DNA of 64,000 nt from an uncultured Flavobacteriaceae bacterium (GTDB lineage Bacteria > Bacteroidota > Bacteroidia > Flavobacteriales > Flavobacteriaceae): positions 496,001-560,000 of the forward strand of contig CANMRV010000004.1 in the NCBI GenBank assembly GCA_947500435.1, in the 5' to 3' direction. The notes under the pieces are model-generated. The model did not search any database and was not told the origin of the DNA. It saw only the letters and a program-made list of their open reading frames with translations. A program made the position numbers and the translations under genes. This document shows positions 44,796 through 53,532 of the stretch, piece by piece; within the stretch, counting starts at the first letter, position 1; each line of letters begins with the position of its first letter.

Positions 44796-45629
44796 CTATA
44801 AATCTCGTTTTTTCAAAAGTGCGTAGGAGCCATAAATGAAGAGAGCGGTCCAAACTAGTACAATTAGTATTTCGTACCAGTGAACAGCATAATCAAATTT
44901 GAAGTCCTCGCCAATCTGATCTCCTAAGTTCTGAACGGCTGATAATCTAGTAAAGGGCTCGTCAATTAGGTTTGACATCGCCTGCATGGGAAAGAAGCCT
45001 TTAATAGTATTTGCTGTTTCCCAACTCGTAACTTTCCATCCTAGTAGTCCGAATAGGAGTTGCTCCAGAATAGCCCATAGTATTAGAAAACCTAATGCAA
45101 AAGCAGATCTTTTGACAAGGATTCCTAAAAATAAACAGAAAGAGAAGAAGCCCACTAATTTGACAAAGTAAGCCAATATGAATTCCAAATCTGAAAATAT
45201 AATGCTTATTTCGTCGTATGAGGAATATCCTAGACCTAGTAAAAATGAAATAATAAAAAGAAATATTGTGGAAACGGTTGATAATGCCAAAACCGTAAGG
45301 AATTTTGAATAGATAAACTCCCATTTACTAAGCCCATCAATAAGGTTTTGTTTGATGGTCTTATTACTATATTCATTGGCCATCATAGAAACTATGACTA
45401 CTGCTAAAAAGAGCTTGAAAAATGCTGCTATAAAGGAGTTGAAATGCCATATATAAGGAAAATCAAAAATTCCTAGTTCGGCGAGATGAAATTTAATTGG
45501 TCCGATATCGAACTTTATTGCCGCAACTAGTGAAATAAAGGTCAATAATATGAAATAGGCTATTATAAGTACCTTACTTGCCCTATTATTCCAGAGCTTT
45601 ATAAATTCTATTTGAAGTAAACGTATCAT
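44796..45629 (-). CDS. ABC-2-type transporter permease
   Basis: 277 residues with six hydrophobic membrane stretches (near 19-37, 55-85, 105-130, 150-170, 175-195 and 250-272) and little between them, the usual ABC-2 permease layout. It is the partner of the ATPase encoded directly upstream (12-base gap). Together they form an exporter like those for bacitracin-type antibiotics or sodium, but the substrate is unknown. The six-gene T9SS array follows after a 119-base gap that includes the palindrome at 44755. No periplasmic adaptor is nearby. Confidence 0.88.
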   Translation of the reverse strand: MIRLLQIEFIKLWNNRASKVLIIAYFILLTFISLVAAIKFDIGPIKFHLAELGIFDFPYIWHFNSFIAAFFKLFLAVVIVSMMANEYSNKTIKQNLIDGLSKWEFIYSKFLTVLALSTVSTIFLFIISFLLGLGYSSYDEISIIFSDLEFILAYFVKLVGFFSFCLFLGILVKRSAFALGFLILWAILEQLLFGLLGWKVTSWETANTIKGFFPMQAMSNLIDEPFTRLSAVQNLGDQIGEDFKFDYAVHWYEILIVLVWTALFIYGSYALLKKRDL

Positions 45630-45641
45630 GCGGTTGGTAGA

Positions 45642-46544
45642 TTAATTTGATTGATTCTTGGTTATTTCTAAAAATTGCTCTTCAAGACTTTCCTTCCTTT
45701 TTACTAAATGTGATAGAAAAATTCCCTTTTCGAACAGTTTTCGATTTAAAACTTCTGCACTCATTTCCTCCTTTAGAAAGGCAGTGGTAAGTCCGTTTTC
45801 GGTTTTGATTTCTCCAAAATTTCCATCACTTTCCAAATGCTTGATTAGGGCTTCGGATTGAGCGGTTTTTAACTCAAAAAAACCATGTGTGGCCATCATA
45901 TCATCCACACGGCCTGAATACAGTTTTTCCCCTTTTCTAAGGATTACCACATGACTACAGACTTTTTCAACTTCATCCAACAGGTGTGAAGCCAATAGTA
46001 TTGTTGTTCCTTGAGATGCAATTTTTTTAATGATTTGCCTGATTTGATGAATACCTTGGGGGTCAAGTCCGTTGGTGGGCTCATCTAGAATTAGAATTTC
46101 AGGGTCATTCAATAAGGCAGAAGCGATGGCGAGGCGTTGTTTCATACCCAACGAATAGGTTCTGAACTTGCTGTTTTTTCGTTCGAGAAGTCCTACAAGT
46201 TCTAACTTCTCTTCAATCTTGTCCTCGGAAACATCCTTAATCTTACAGACCAATTTAAGATTCTGTATGGCGGTCATGTAGGGATAGAAATTTGGTCTTT
46301 CAATTATGGCTCCAACTTTTTTAAGGGCGTCATGGGTTGAGGTATTGCCGTCGAACCATGAGAATTCACCTTGTGTTCTGTTGACTACATTTAGCACGAT
46401 ACCTAAGGTGGTTGATTTTCCACTGCCATTAGGTCCCAAAATGCCATAAACATTGCCTTTTTCAATAGTAAAAGACAAATCTTTGACAGCCGTTAAATAC
46501 CCATATTTTTTGGTAAGGTTGTTTACCGTTAGAATTTTTTCCAA
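45642..46544 (-). CDS. ABC transporter ATP-binding protein
   Basis: 300 residues. Walker A is GPNGSGKST (about residue 37), the signature is YSLGMKQRLAIASALL, Walker B is ILILDEPTNGLDPQG, and the switch His is in LLASHLLDEV. The last 75 residues are the C-terminal extension of the BcrA/DrrA type. The start codon is TTG at 46544: an in-frame TAA is five codons upstream and no ATG lies between. It is cotranscribed with the permease 12 bases downstream and is divergent from 46659-47741. Confidence 0.93.
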   Translation of the reverse strand: MEKILTVNNLTKKYGYLTAVKDLSFTIEKGNVYGILGPNGSGKSTTLGIVLNVVNRTQGEFSWFDGNTSTHDALKKVGAIIERPNFYPYMTAIQNLKLVCKIKDVSEDKIEEKLELVGLLERKNSKFRTYSLGMKQRLAIASALLNDPEILILDEPTNGLDPQGIHQIRQIIKKIASQGTTILLASHLLDEVEKVCSHVVILRKGEKLYSGRVDDMMATHGFFELKTAQSEALIKHLESDGNFGEIKTENGLTTAFLKEEMSAEVLNRKLFEKGIFLSHLVKRKESLEEQFLEITKNQSN

Positions 46545-46623
46545 AATAGGATGTGTTTAGTTGATTGATGAAAATACAAAAAGGACATGATATGCCCATA
46601 TAGTATACATGACGACAAAAGCC

Positions 46624-46631
46624 TAAATTTG
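46624..46631 (+). promoter_or_regulatory. -7 promoter element for the gene 46659-47741
   Basis: TAAATTTG fits TAnnTTTG, 27 bases before the ATG. No -33 box is clear. Confidence 0.5.
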
Positions 46632-46658
46632 TTACAATGAATTTGAAATACCTGAACT

Positions 46659-47741
46659 ATGGCTGACGAAAAGTTGATGTCAAAGAAGAAGCCGGCTTAT
46701 CCTGTAAGAGAAAAGCTGGACAAATATCTTGACCATTATAATAGAAAGATAGAAATTCCTATTTTTTACGATGACCTTTTGCGATTTGCTGGCTCCGTTG
46801 TAGTTTATGATGACAATGATGAGGATACACTTTGGGTGCGCGTCTATTATGAAGACCATGAGCGTAAGGAAATTGATATCAGCTTGAAAAAAGTATATTC
46901 AATTTTACATTCTGATGGTAGCGACCGTATTATGGAATACCTTAATGTTGATGCTGTGGACTATTGCACCTTTGGTAATTCAAAGCCATTTCGTATTAAA
47001 GTCAGGAATATTCTCAATGATAATTTCACCTATTTCTACGTAAAGAAAACAGATGCATCGCGTGTTTATGGACTTGAACTAGAGCATATGCTTTCCCCAT
47101 ACAATCTCAATTTTTTGGTTTATAAGGATACTTTGATAGAGGAACACATTGCGGGGATACCGGGTGATGTTTTTATCAAGGACATGCTTCCAAAGTGCAC
47201 AGAATCGGAAAAGGCTCAGTTGGCGAAAGAGTTTGTCAAGTTTAATGAGCGGTGCATGATTAGGCTATTGGGAGATATGCGTTCTTATAACTACGTAATT
47301 GTACCTACTCATGATTTTGACCATGTAGTCTACAAAATAAGAGCGATTGATTTTGATCAACAGTGTTTTGAAGGTAAACTTAAAATATACCGTCCACAGT
47401 TTTTTAAAGAGAACTATTTGATGGTGGAATTGGTGCGTGAGAAGCTACAGAAAAGCTCCGTTGACCAATATAAAGTGGAGGAACGCTCAATTGTTGCAAA
47501 ACGAATTATTAGTTCGGAAGATAGAATAGAGGAACTTATTGATATTTGTCGAGAAGATAATATTTCGTTGCCAGACCATATTGCATTGTTAAGTGAACAG
47601 ATTTACGAACTCACACTTGATATTAAATTTAAGGAATGCAATACTATGGGCGAGGTACTCACCCTCGCGTTAGACTTTGTAAAACGCAACTATGAAGATG
47701 TAAGTATGAAGCAGATTATTGAAAGTAAGTATAAGTTGTAA
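46659..47741 (+). CDS. cytoplasmic protein of unknown function with kinase-fold-like motifs
   Basis: 360 residues, no signal peptide or membrane helix; no family recognised. Several short motifs follow the order of a protein-kinase or aminoglycoside-phosphotransferase-like fold: FTYFYVKKTD (candidate beta-3 Lys, K129), GLELEHML (candidate helix-C Glu), EEHIAGIPGD (hinge), LLGDMRSYNYVI (D206 and N211, as in the catalytic loop) and IRAIDFDQQ (D231, D233, as in DFG-like metal loop). A preceding about 120-residue strand-rich part (DDNDEDTLWVRVYYED) precedes the fold. The spacing is right but the similarity is only motif-level, so the fold is a hypothesis. It has its own -7 element and is divergent from the ABC genes. 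Confidence 0.6.
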   Translation: MADEKLMSKKKPAYPVREKLDKYLDHYNRKIEIPIFYDDLLRFAGSVVVYDDNDEDTLWVRVYYEDHERKEIDISLKKVYSILHSDGSDRIMEYLNVDAVDYCTFGNSKPFRIKVRNILNDNFTYFYVKKTDASRVYGLELEHMLSPYNLNFLVYKDTLIEEHIAGIPGDVFIKDMLPKCTESEKAQLAKEFVKFNERCMIRLLGDMRSYNYVIVPTHDFDHVVYKIRAIDFDQQCFEGKLKIYRPQFFKENYLMVELVREKLQKSSVDQYKVEERSIVAKRIISSEDRIEELIDICREDNISLPDHIALLSEQIYELTLDIKFKECNTMGEVLTLALDFVKRNYEDVSMKQIIESKYKL

Positions 47742-47777
47742 ATGTTGACTTTAAATATTTCCTGTTCAAAGCTTATT

Positions 47778-48836
47778 TTAACTCTTCTGTTCTTTGTTGA
47801 AATATACTAAGTAGTAATACATTTGTCGTTCTTCATCCCAACCTTTTTCTACAAATTTTTCTGCGGATTCAGGATTTATAAAATCCATCTTAATTTGAAT
47901 GTTGGTGTCTAGACTGATAACATTCTTTATCTTCTTTCTAGCATCTGAAACGGCCTTATTGGCTATGTCGAAATTTGAAACGTCCTCAATGCTGTATTTA
48001 GGACCTTTTTCAACTTTATAATGTTTGAATTCAGGAATTAATTCCGGATTCTCCATAACTTCCGTCAAAAACGAACTTTCCTCAAATTCATCATTCTTGG
48101 CAAAATGGTTTACGGCACGGTTCATAAACAGTACTTCTTGCTGCTTATCCTCAGCTGGTAAAACAACATCTTTAGCAAAATTCTGGCAAAACTTTAAGTA
48201 ATTTTTAGTTTTGAAATTATCATCGGAAAGTGGTTCAGCTCCTAGGAAATTTTCTAACCAATATTTTGCATCATAGCGATTGCTATCCACTGAAAGTACT
48301 TTATACCCTTCTTCTTTATCTACGTTGAAAATAAGGCATCCTTTGTCTAGTTTATTGATGTTAATGCCTTGTTGCACAAGAATATTCAGATTGCTTCCCG
48401 TTTCTTCGAATTGCAGAAAGTCGTGCTTTAACTCACTTTTGAATATTCCGATAGCATCTACCTTAACATTGTCCAGAAGTAGACCTGTCAAATACCCAAC
48501 ATATACCTCACCACTTTTAATATGCGGGTGATTTGATTGTTCAAACAGGTGTGTTGCAATCTTTTTAGAGTTTAGATGCGCCGAGGAAGGATCTGTAAAT
48601 ATTTCTGTTACTATTTTATGGAGCTCGTTAAATTCGACGTCAACCTCATTAGCGAGTTTGAAGTAGTTCTCCTCTTTTTCTCGAAAAGGTTTGAAGAAAT
48701 ACTCTTTGAGTAAGCCTGTAGTTTCATCATTTAGGCTAAAAGGTTCTTCGGAAAGGAAGATTCCTTCGCTCTTATTTTTATTGCCAACACGATGCAATGA
48801 GATACTTTCAATTTGGGTAGAATACAGGTTAATCAT
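47778..48836 (-). CDS. nucleoid-associated protein (NdpA/YejK family)
   Basis: 352 residues, cytoplasmic. It follows the NdpA/37-kDa nucleoid-associated protein layout: N-terminal IESISLHRVGNKNKSEGIFL, central VGYLTGLLLDNVKVDAIGIFKSE, and GCLIFNVDKEEGYKVLSVD in the second half. E. coli YejK binds DNA and interacts with topoisomerases; in Bacteroidetes the role is untested. It lies 37 bases from the convergent kinase-fold-like gene and 63 bases downstream of the pRiA4b-like gene on the same strand, so it may be read with it. Confidence 0.88.
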   Translation of the reverse strand: MINLYSTQIESISLHRVGNKNKSEGIFLSEEPFSLNDETTGLLKEYFFKPFREKEENYFKLANEVDVEFNELHKIVTEIFTDPSSAHLNSKKIATHLFEQSNHPHIKSGEVYVGYLTGLLLDNVKVDAIGIFKSELKHDFLQFEETGSNLNILVQQGININKLDKGCLIFNVDKEEGYKVLSVDSNRYDAKYWLENFLGAEPLSDDNFKTKNYLKFCQNFAKDVVLPAEDKQQEVLFMNRAVNHFAKNDEFEESSFLTEVMENPELIPEFKHYKVEKGPKYSIEDVSNFDIANKAVSDARKKIKNVISLDTNIQIKMDFINPESAEKFVEKGWDEERQMYYYLVYFNKEQKS

Positions 48837-48899
48837 AGTATGCTAGGAAGTTATAAGTTATGAGTGCGGAGTTATTTTTATTAAGCTTGATGATAGATT

Positions 48900-49400
48900 C
48901 TAATTCCAATTTTCGTCAAAATCCAAATCATCATAGTTCTCTAAAGTGTCGTCAAAATCGAAATTATCGGTGCGATCTGCTTTGAAATTTTTTTCTGGAG
49001 GTGTTTCTGGCAATTCACCAAAACTAAATAATACATTTGGATAGGATATACCAGGCTCATTTTCAACTATGTCGGCAAGCTCTACAAAGAAGGTCCACAT
49101 ACTTAGAAAATCATAGACATAGATAAGCTTTGGTGTTTTTTCGGTCATTACATCTTCCAAAAATGTTTCGTTCATTAAACGAACATCCGAACCTGTTTCG
49201 CTCATATCAAAAAGCGCAATTTCTTCATCTTGCACCCACTCTTCATCACAAGTGTAAAAAGAGGCCATTTCATTGCCTAAAAAACCGAAGGCTTGCGATA
49301 TAGCATTATGGAACTCTTCCATAGAATTGCCTGCCTCAATTTCGATATCACGAAATATGTCATCCTTCGCATCTAAGATAATGCGCACTTTGTAAATCAT
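48900..49400 (-). CDS. pRiA4b ORF-3-like protein (IS1096-passenger TnpR-like)
   Basis: 166 residues with a pRiA4b-ORF3-like domain: YKVRIILDAKDDIFRDIEI opens it, and LIYVYDFLSMWTFFVELADI is the conserved middle block. The C-terminus is very acidic (FDFDDTLENYDDLDFDENW). Despite the family name no transposase or insertion sequence is near; members are widespread stand-alone proteins of unknown role. A -7-like element (TAACTTTG, 49431-49424, minus strand) overlaps the end of ctaA, so it may have its own promoter besides read-through from ctaA, 28 bases upstream. Confidence 0.85.
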   Translation of the reverse strand: MIYKVRIILDAKDDIFRDIEIEAGNSMEEFHNAISQAFGFLGNEMASFYTCDEEWVQDEEIALFDMSETGSDVRLMNETFLEDVMTEKTPKLIYVYDFLSMWTFFVELADIVENEPGISYPNVLFSFGELPETPPEKNFKADRTDNFDFDDTLENYDDLDFDENWN

Positions 49401-49428
49401 TAGTGTTTATTTTTGTGGGAAGACAAAG

Positions 49429-50463
49429 TTACAAAGTTTTAGGACTTCTTTTGGATTTTAATGCTTCCAAAATCAAATAGAACTGAACCCCAAATAGGAG
49501 GGAAGCCAATACAAGGTGGAGAGGTTGACTAGCAAATGGGAAATCCAAATAATACATGGCCATTCCTGAGATTATTTCAACAAGGATAATTACTAAAACC
49601 CATTTGATTTTAGAATAGCCTAGGTTAAATTTATAAACGCGATAGCCTAAAAATAGGTTTAATAGTACCACTAATATTGAAAAAGAGCGATGTGCATAAA
49701 AGGATAACGATGGATCTTGTAACCATTGATTTTGCATTCCACCATTTAAAACATCAATTTGAACATCAACAAATTGCCTTACCTGAATGCCTAGAATTAT
49801 TTGAACTAAACTTGCCACAAAGGCTATCACTAAGACAATGGATAGTTTTTTATCATATTTTACCGAAACTGTTTGGTCTTTAACTCGATGAATGAGATAT
49901 AACAACATTGCCATTATAACCAAAGCGATAATCATATGAACCGAAATCATAGTGGGTTTCAGATTCGTATCAACTACTAGTTTGCCTAGTACGGCTTGAA
50001 TGGCCAGAACAATAAGGGTCAAAACCGTGACTATAGTAATCACCTTATCTTTTTTGAATAGAAAAAAGGAAAGAGCAAATAAGATTAGCATGGGAATACC
50101 TAAAACAACCGTGACTAATCTGTTGATGTATTCAATCCAAGTATGCCAGGGGTTGAAAGTAGCATATTCATGTTTGGTATATGGCTCCCAGTTTTCTGGG
50201 TTATAATTTGTTGATGATTCAAAATCGTCTGTAGCGACTTGAAGTGCCTCATTAACAATTACAATTTGTCCTTTTTTAAACTCCTTTTCTGGAGTCCATT
50301 GTATTTCCGATATATCAGTGGGAGGGATGTAGTACCCGAAACACTTTGGCCAATCTGGGCAACCCATGCCGCTACCTGTTACTCTTACTATGGCACCTGC
50401 AATAATCACCAAGTACACTAAAACAAGTGAAATCTTAGCAATTTTACGGAAACTTTTCTGCAT
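49429..50463 (-). CDS. ctaA: heme A synthase (COX15/CtaA)
   Basis: Inner-membrane enzyme that hydroxylates and oxidises the methyl group of heme O to give heme A for cytochrome c oxidase. 344 residues, about eight helices. Conserved elements: the N-terminal GAIVRVTGSGMGCPDWPKCFG with its paired cysteine, TWIEYINRLVTVVLG, MISVHMIIALVIM, SFYAHRSFSILVVL and SQPLHLVLASLLFG, which hold the Glu and His heme ligands. The extension between residues 45 and 95 (periplasmic loop) is typical of Bacteroidetes. A -7 element (TAATTTTG) lies 24 bases upstream of the ATG, and the terminator of the ompA operon is just before it. Confidence 0.95.
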   Translation of the reverse strand: MQKSFRKIAKISLVLVYLVIIAGAIVRVTGSGMGCPDWPKCFGYYIPPTDISEIQWTPEKEFKKGQIVIVNEALQVATDDFESSTNYNPENWEPYTKHEYATFNPWHTWIEYINRLVTVVLGIPMLILFALSFFLFKKDKVITIVTVLTLIVLAIQAVLGKLVVDTNLKPTMISVHMIIALVIMAMLLYLIHRVKDQTVSVKYDKKLSIVLVIAFVASLVQIILGIQVRQFVDVQIDVLNGGMQNQWLQDPSLSFYAHRSFSILVVLLNLFLGYRVYKFNLGYSKIKWVLVIILVEIISGMAMYYLDFPFASQPLHLVLASLLFGVQFYLILEALKSKRSPKTL

Positions 50464-50486
50464 TTTATAAAGAAGAAATTGTTTGA

Positions 50487-50494
50487 CAAAATTA
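50487..50494 (-). promoter_or_regulatory. -7 promoter element for ctaA
   Basis: TAATTTTG on the minus strand (50494-50487), 23 bases before the ATG. -33 box weak. Confidence 0.45.
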
Positions 50495-50565
50495 ATACTC
50501 TTAGCTAAGAAAACAGCTGCTTGATTTCTTTATTTTTTAAGTTTGACCGGGATATCTTAAAAACG

Positions 50566-50599
50566 AAAATGCCATTCATTACGAACGGCATTTTTAAAA
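50566..50599 (-). terminator. terminator of the adhesin-porP-ompA operon
   Basis: On the minus strand AAAATGCCGTTC (50594-50583) pairs with GAATGGCATTTT (50577-50566; one G-T) around GTAAT, followed by CGTTTTT. Confidence 0.8.
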
Positions 50600-50617
50600 T
50601 ATTGGTTGGTTATTAAG

Positions 50618-52555
50618 TTATTCCATAACGATAAATTCGGATCGTCTGTTTTTTTCATGTTCTTCATCAGTACACTTTTCAAGTGTCGTACAATCGTTGG
50701 CAAGCTTAGATTTGCCAAAACCTTCTCCTGAAACACGAGACTCATCCATTCGGTTAGAGATTAAATACGTAACCGTATTGTCAGCTCTTTGTTGGGATAA
50801 TCTTTGGTTGTAGCTCTCACCTGCTTTGACATCTGTATGCGATTGCACCTGAATCTTTATGTCTGGAAAAAGATTCATATACTCGATTACCTTTAAAATA
50901 GTAGCTGAGGCATCTGGTCTGATATCCGCTTTGTCTAAATCAAAGTAAACTGGTTTTAATGATAAAAACTGAACCAAGTCTGTACCAACAGGCGCTCTTT
51001 TCACTGTTTTCTCCAATGCTATTTCAACTCCAGATGTATCGTTCGCACTAACTACGGCAAACATTTTATCACCATTATTGTATTCATCTTTAGAGGCAAC
51101 TAATTTGTAATCACCATCTCTACAGTCACCTTCAAGTGCAAATGAACCGTCATCTCCTGAAATGGTTTCCGATATCAGTTCGTTATTCGTGTTGAAAATA
51201 GCAACTTTAGCTCCAGCCAAAGGACCATCGGTTTCTTCATCTTTTACAATTCCCTCTACAATAGTGTTGCATGTGAGGTCGATTTCTTCAGTTTCTGTAA
51301 ACCCGTAGATGTCATCGCTACCTAGGCCACCTTCCCTATTTGAAGCGAAAAACCCTTTCTTAGTTTCTTCATTTATTATAAATGAGAAATCATCTTGTTC
51401 ACTGTTCACCGATCTTCCAACATTAACGATATAAAGATTGTCCATATCGTCAATTTTAGTAGCAAAAACATCAAGACCTCCAAGACCAGGGTGTCCATCC
51501 GAAGCAAAGTACAATGCATTTGAAGCTGTTACGAAGGGAAAAGTCTCTCGAGCCTCGGTGTTTATATTATTTCCTAAGTTTTGAGGAGCTCCGATACTAC
51601 CATCTTCATTGAGATCTACAACAAAGATATCTGAAGCTCCAATGGTTCCTTCCATGTCTGAAGCGAAGTAAAGTTTTCGTTCATCAGGACTCAAAGCAGG
51701 ATGCGCTGTTGAGTAACCATCCGCATTAAATGGTAGCTCTGTAATATTAGTCCAGTTTCCATCTTTTAGATTTGCACGATAAATTTTTAATCTGCTGACT
51801 CCATCTTCGTCACGAGAAAACTTACCGTTTTCAGAATTATTTCTTGTAAAATATACGGTAGAACCATCTTTAGTGAAAGCTGCTGAGGTTTCATGCGTCT
51901 TCTTGTTTAGAGAAGCTATTTTACTGACAGCGCCAAAATCATCACCTGAAGGCGTGGCACTATATAAATTAGTAAAGGATTTGTTATTCCATGTGTGAAT
52001 ATTTTTAGCTACTGTTCCACTATCCCTTGCCGATGAAAATACCAATTGTTCTCCACGGAATGCAGGTGCAAAATCAGAGGCTACAGAATTTAACCCTAAA
52101 CTTTTGATATCATATCGCCCGGAGTTATTTTCAATTTTCTTCATATAATCGGGATTACCTACAATTTTTTTAGCACGTACATCAGCCATTTTAGTAGCTT
52201 GATACTTTTGCATCCAAACGTCTGAAGCTTCGTATTCTTTTGAGGACTTCAAAGATTGGGCATAGCGATACATATAATCGGCATCTAAGGTTAAGCCTTC
52301 AATTGCAAACAGCTTACTGTACCAATTTGCCGCTTCTGAATAATTCGCGTTTTGGTAGTTGGCATCACCTAAATTTTTAAAGATATCCTCTTCAGAATAC
52401 CCATTTTCAACCAAATCTTCATAGCTCTCTATTGCAGGAGCATACGAATAGCTATCAAAGTTTTCTTTTGCTTTTTTCGTTTTTTTATCTTGGGCAGTAA
52501 CCAAAGCAAAAGCCATTAGTAAACTGCATAAAAGGTATTTCGATTTTTTGTTCAT
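50618..52555 (-). CDS. OmpA-family outer-membrane protein with PD40 repeats (T9SS-associated)
   Basis: 645 residues. Signal peptide (1-21, VTA-QDK). A TPR-like helical part (about 25-130) precedes WD40/PD40 propeller repeats (about 160-420) such as AHPALSPDERKLYFASDMEG and ASNALYFASDGHPGLGG. A CarboxypepD_reg-like/Cna-B-type sandwich follows (about 430-515, LAGAKVAIFNTNNEL), then an OmpA peptidoglycan-binding domain (about 535-645: YFDLDKADIRPDA, HTDVKAGESYNQRLSQQRA). This is the layout of the PorE/OmpA-type partners encoded beside PorP/SprF proteins. It would anchor the outer-membrane assembly to peptidoglycan. Last gene of the adhesin operon, 11 bases after porP, with a terminator behind it. 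Confidence 0.93.
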   Translation of the reverse strand: MNKKSKYLLCSLLMAFALVTAQDKKTKKAKENFDSYSYAPAIESYEDLVENGYSEEDIFKNLGDANYQNANYSEAANWYSKLFAIEGLTLDADYMYRYAQSLKSSKEYEASDVWMQKYQATKMADVRAKKIVGNPDYMKKIENNSGRYDIKSLGLNSVASDFAPAFRGEQLVFSSARDSGTVAKNIHTWNNKSFTNLYSATPSGDDFGAVSKIASLNKKTHETSAAFTKDGSTVYFTRNNSENGKFSRDEDGVSRLKIYRANLKDGNWTNITELPFNADGYSTAHPALSPDERKLYFASDMEGTIGASDIFVVDLNEDGSIGAPQNLGNNINTEARETFPFVTASNALYFASDGHPGLGGLDVFATKIDDMDNLYIVNVGRSVNSEQDDFSFIINEETKKGFFASNREGGLGSDDIYGFTETEEIDLTCNTIVEGIVKDEETDGPLAGAKVAIFNTNNELISETISGDDGSFALEGDCRDGDYKLVASKDEYNNGDKMFAVVSANDTSGVEIALEKTVKRAPVGTDLVQFLSLKPVYFDLDKADIRPDASATILKVIEYMNLFPDIKIQVQSHTDVKAGESYNQRLSQQRADNTVTYLISNRMDESRVSGEGFGKSKLANDCTTLEKCTDEEHEKNRRSEFIVME

Positions 52556-52566
52556 CTTCGTAGTGT

Positions 52567-53496
52567 TTAAAAGAATCTAGGTGCAATTACGTTTTTATAT
52601 TTCGCTCGGAACTCATAGCGCAGAAGCACTTCAAAAGAACCATCATTAAAGGTAGTGTTGCCTAATTCGGTAGTTTCCTTGTCATAGGCAAGACCTAACA
52701 TAAACTGATCCGTGATTTGGAAACCAAACATACCACTGAAAGCAGCATCCCATCTGTATGCCGCTCCCAATGTAAATTTATTATTTATCATAAAGTTTGC
52801 TGAAAGATCTATTTGTAAGGGTGCCCCACTTACTGCTTTCACTAAGGCTGCAGGTTTGAATTTTAGATTTGGATTGAAATCAAAAACATAACCCGTAATC
52901 AAATAGAAGTTCATTCGCTCTTGAGCCAAACTGGCAGTTGAATTATCGAAATGTTCGGTCTTTAGAAAGTTGGGTACCGAAAGTCCTGCGTAAAACTTAT
53001 CGGTATGGTAATAAATTCCTGCACCAAAATTTGGAGAGAACTTTTTGTCAATATTACTCAGACCTATAGTATTTGCCTCGTTACTATAATTTTGAAGTTG
53101 ATTAAAATCGATGTTTAACGCATGGCCACCTGCTTTTATTCCAAACGATAGTTTTCCAGTTTTTGAAGTAGGAACCGTATAGGATGCAACCGCATCAAAA
53201 TAAGTATCTTGATTAGTACCATTCCCAATTCTATCGTTCACAATAGAAAGACCTATGCCTACTCTTTCAGATACTGGAGTGTTGAAATTCACGGTTTGAG
53301 TAGTCGGTGCACCATCAAGGCCTACCCATTGAGATCTATGCAATGCGTTGATACTCAAAACACCTCTTGATCCGGCATAGGCAGGGTTAACAGCCAAGGT
53401 GTTGTACATATATTGCGTGTATTGCGCATCTTGTTGTGCCATGACGCCCCATACCGAGGTTGTTAGGAAAACTAGTGTTATTATGAATTTTTTCAT
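52567..53496 (-). CDS. PorP/SprF family T9SS outer-membrane protein
   Basis: 309 residues. Signal peptide (1-20, VMA-QQD), then the family hallmark QYTQYMYNTLAVNPAYAGSR and a beta-barrel to the end, with SVPNFLKTEH and MLGLAYDKETTELG. In Flavobacterium johnsoniae SprF is needed for secretion or attachment of the SprB adhesin, and PorP/SprF paralogues are usually encoded beside their own large type B cargo. That is the situation here: the adhesin gene lies 36 bases upstream and the OmpA gene 11 bases downstream on the same strand. It is therefore the probable dedicated outer-membrane partner of 53533-58041. Confidence 0.95.
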   Translation of the reverse strand: MKKFIITLVFLTTSVWGVMAQQDAQYTQYMYNTLAVNPAYAGSRGVLSINALHRSQWVGLDGAPTTQTVNFNTPVSERVGIGLSIVNDRIGNGTNQDTYFDAVASYTVPTSKTGKLSFGIKAGGHALNIDFNQLQNYSNEANTIGLSNIDKKFSPNFGAGIYYHTDKFYAGLSVPNFLKTEHFDNSTASLAQERMNFYLITGYVFDFNPNLKFKPAALVKAVSGAPLQIDLSANFMINNKFTLGAAYRWDAAFSGMFGFQITDQFMLGLAYDKETTELGNTTFNDGSFEVLLRYEFRAKYKNVIAPRFF

Positions 53497-53532
53497 GATT
53501 ATCGAGTTTACTTTTAGGGTTGAGGGTATGGA

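Noticed and set aside
48900..49400. Insertion sequence or transposase remnant
   Set aside because: Only the family name mentions IS1096; no transposase, terminal repeats or target duplications are visible.
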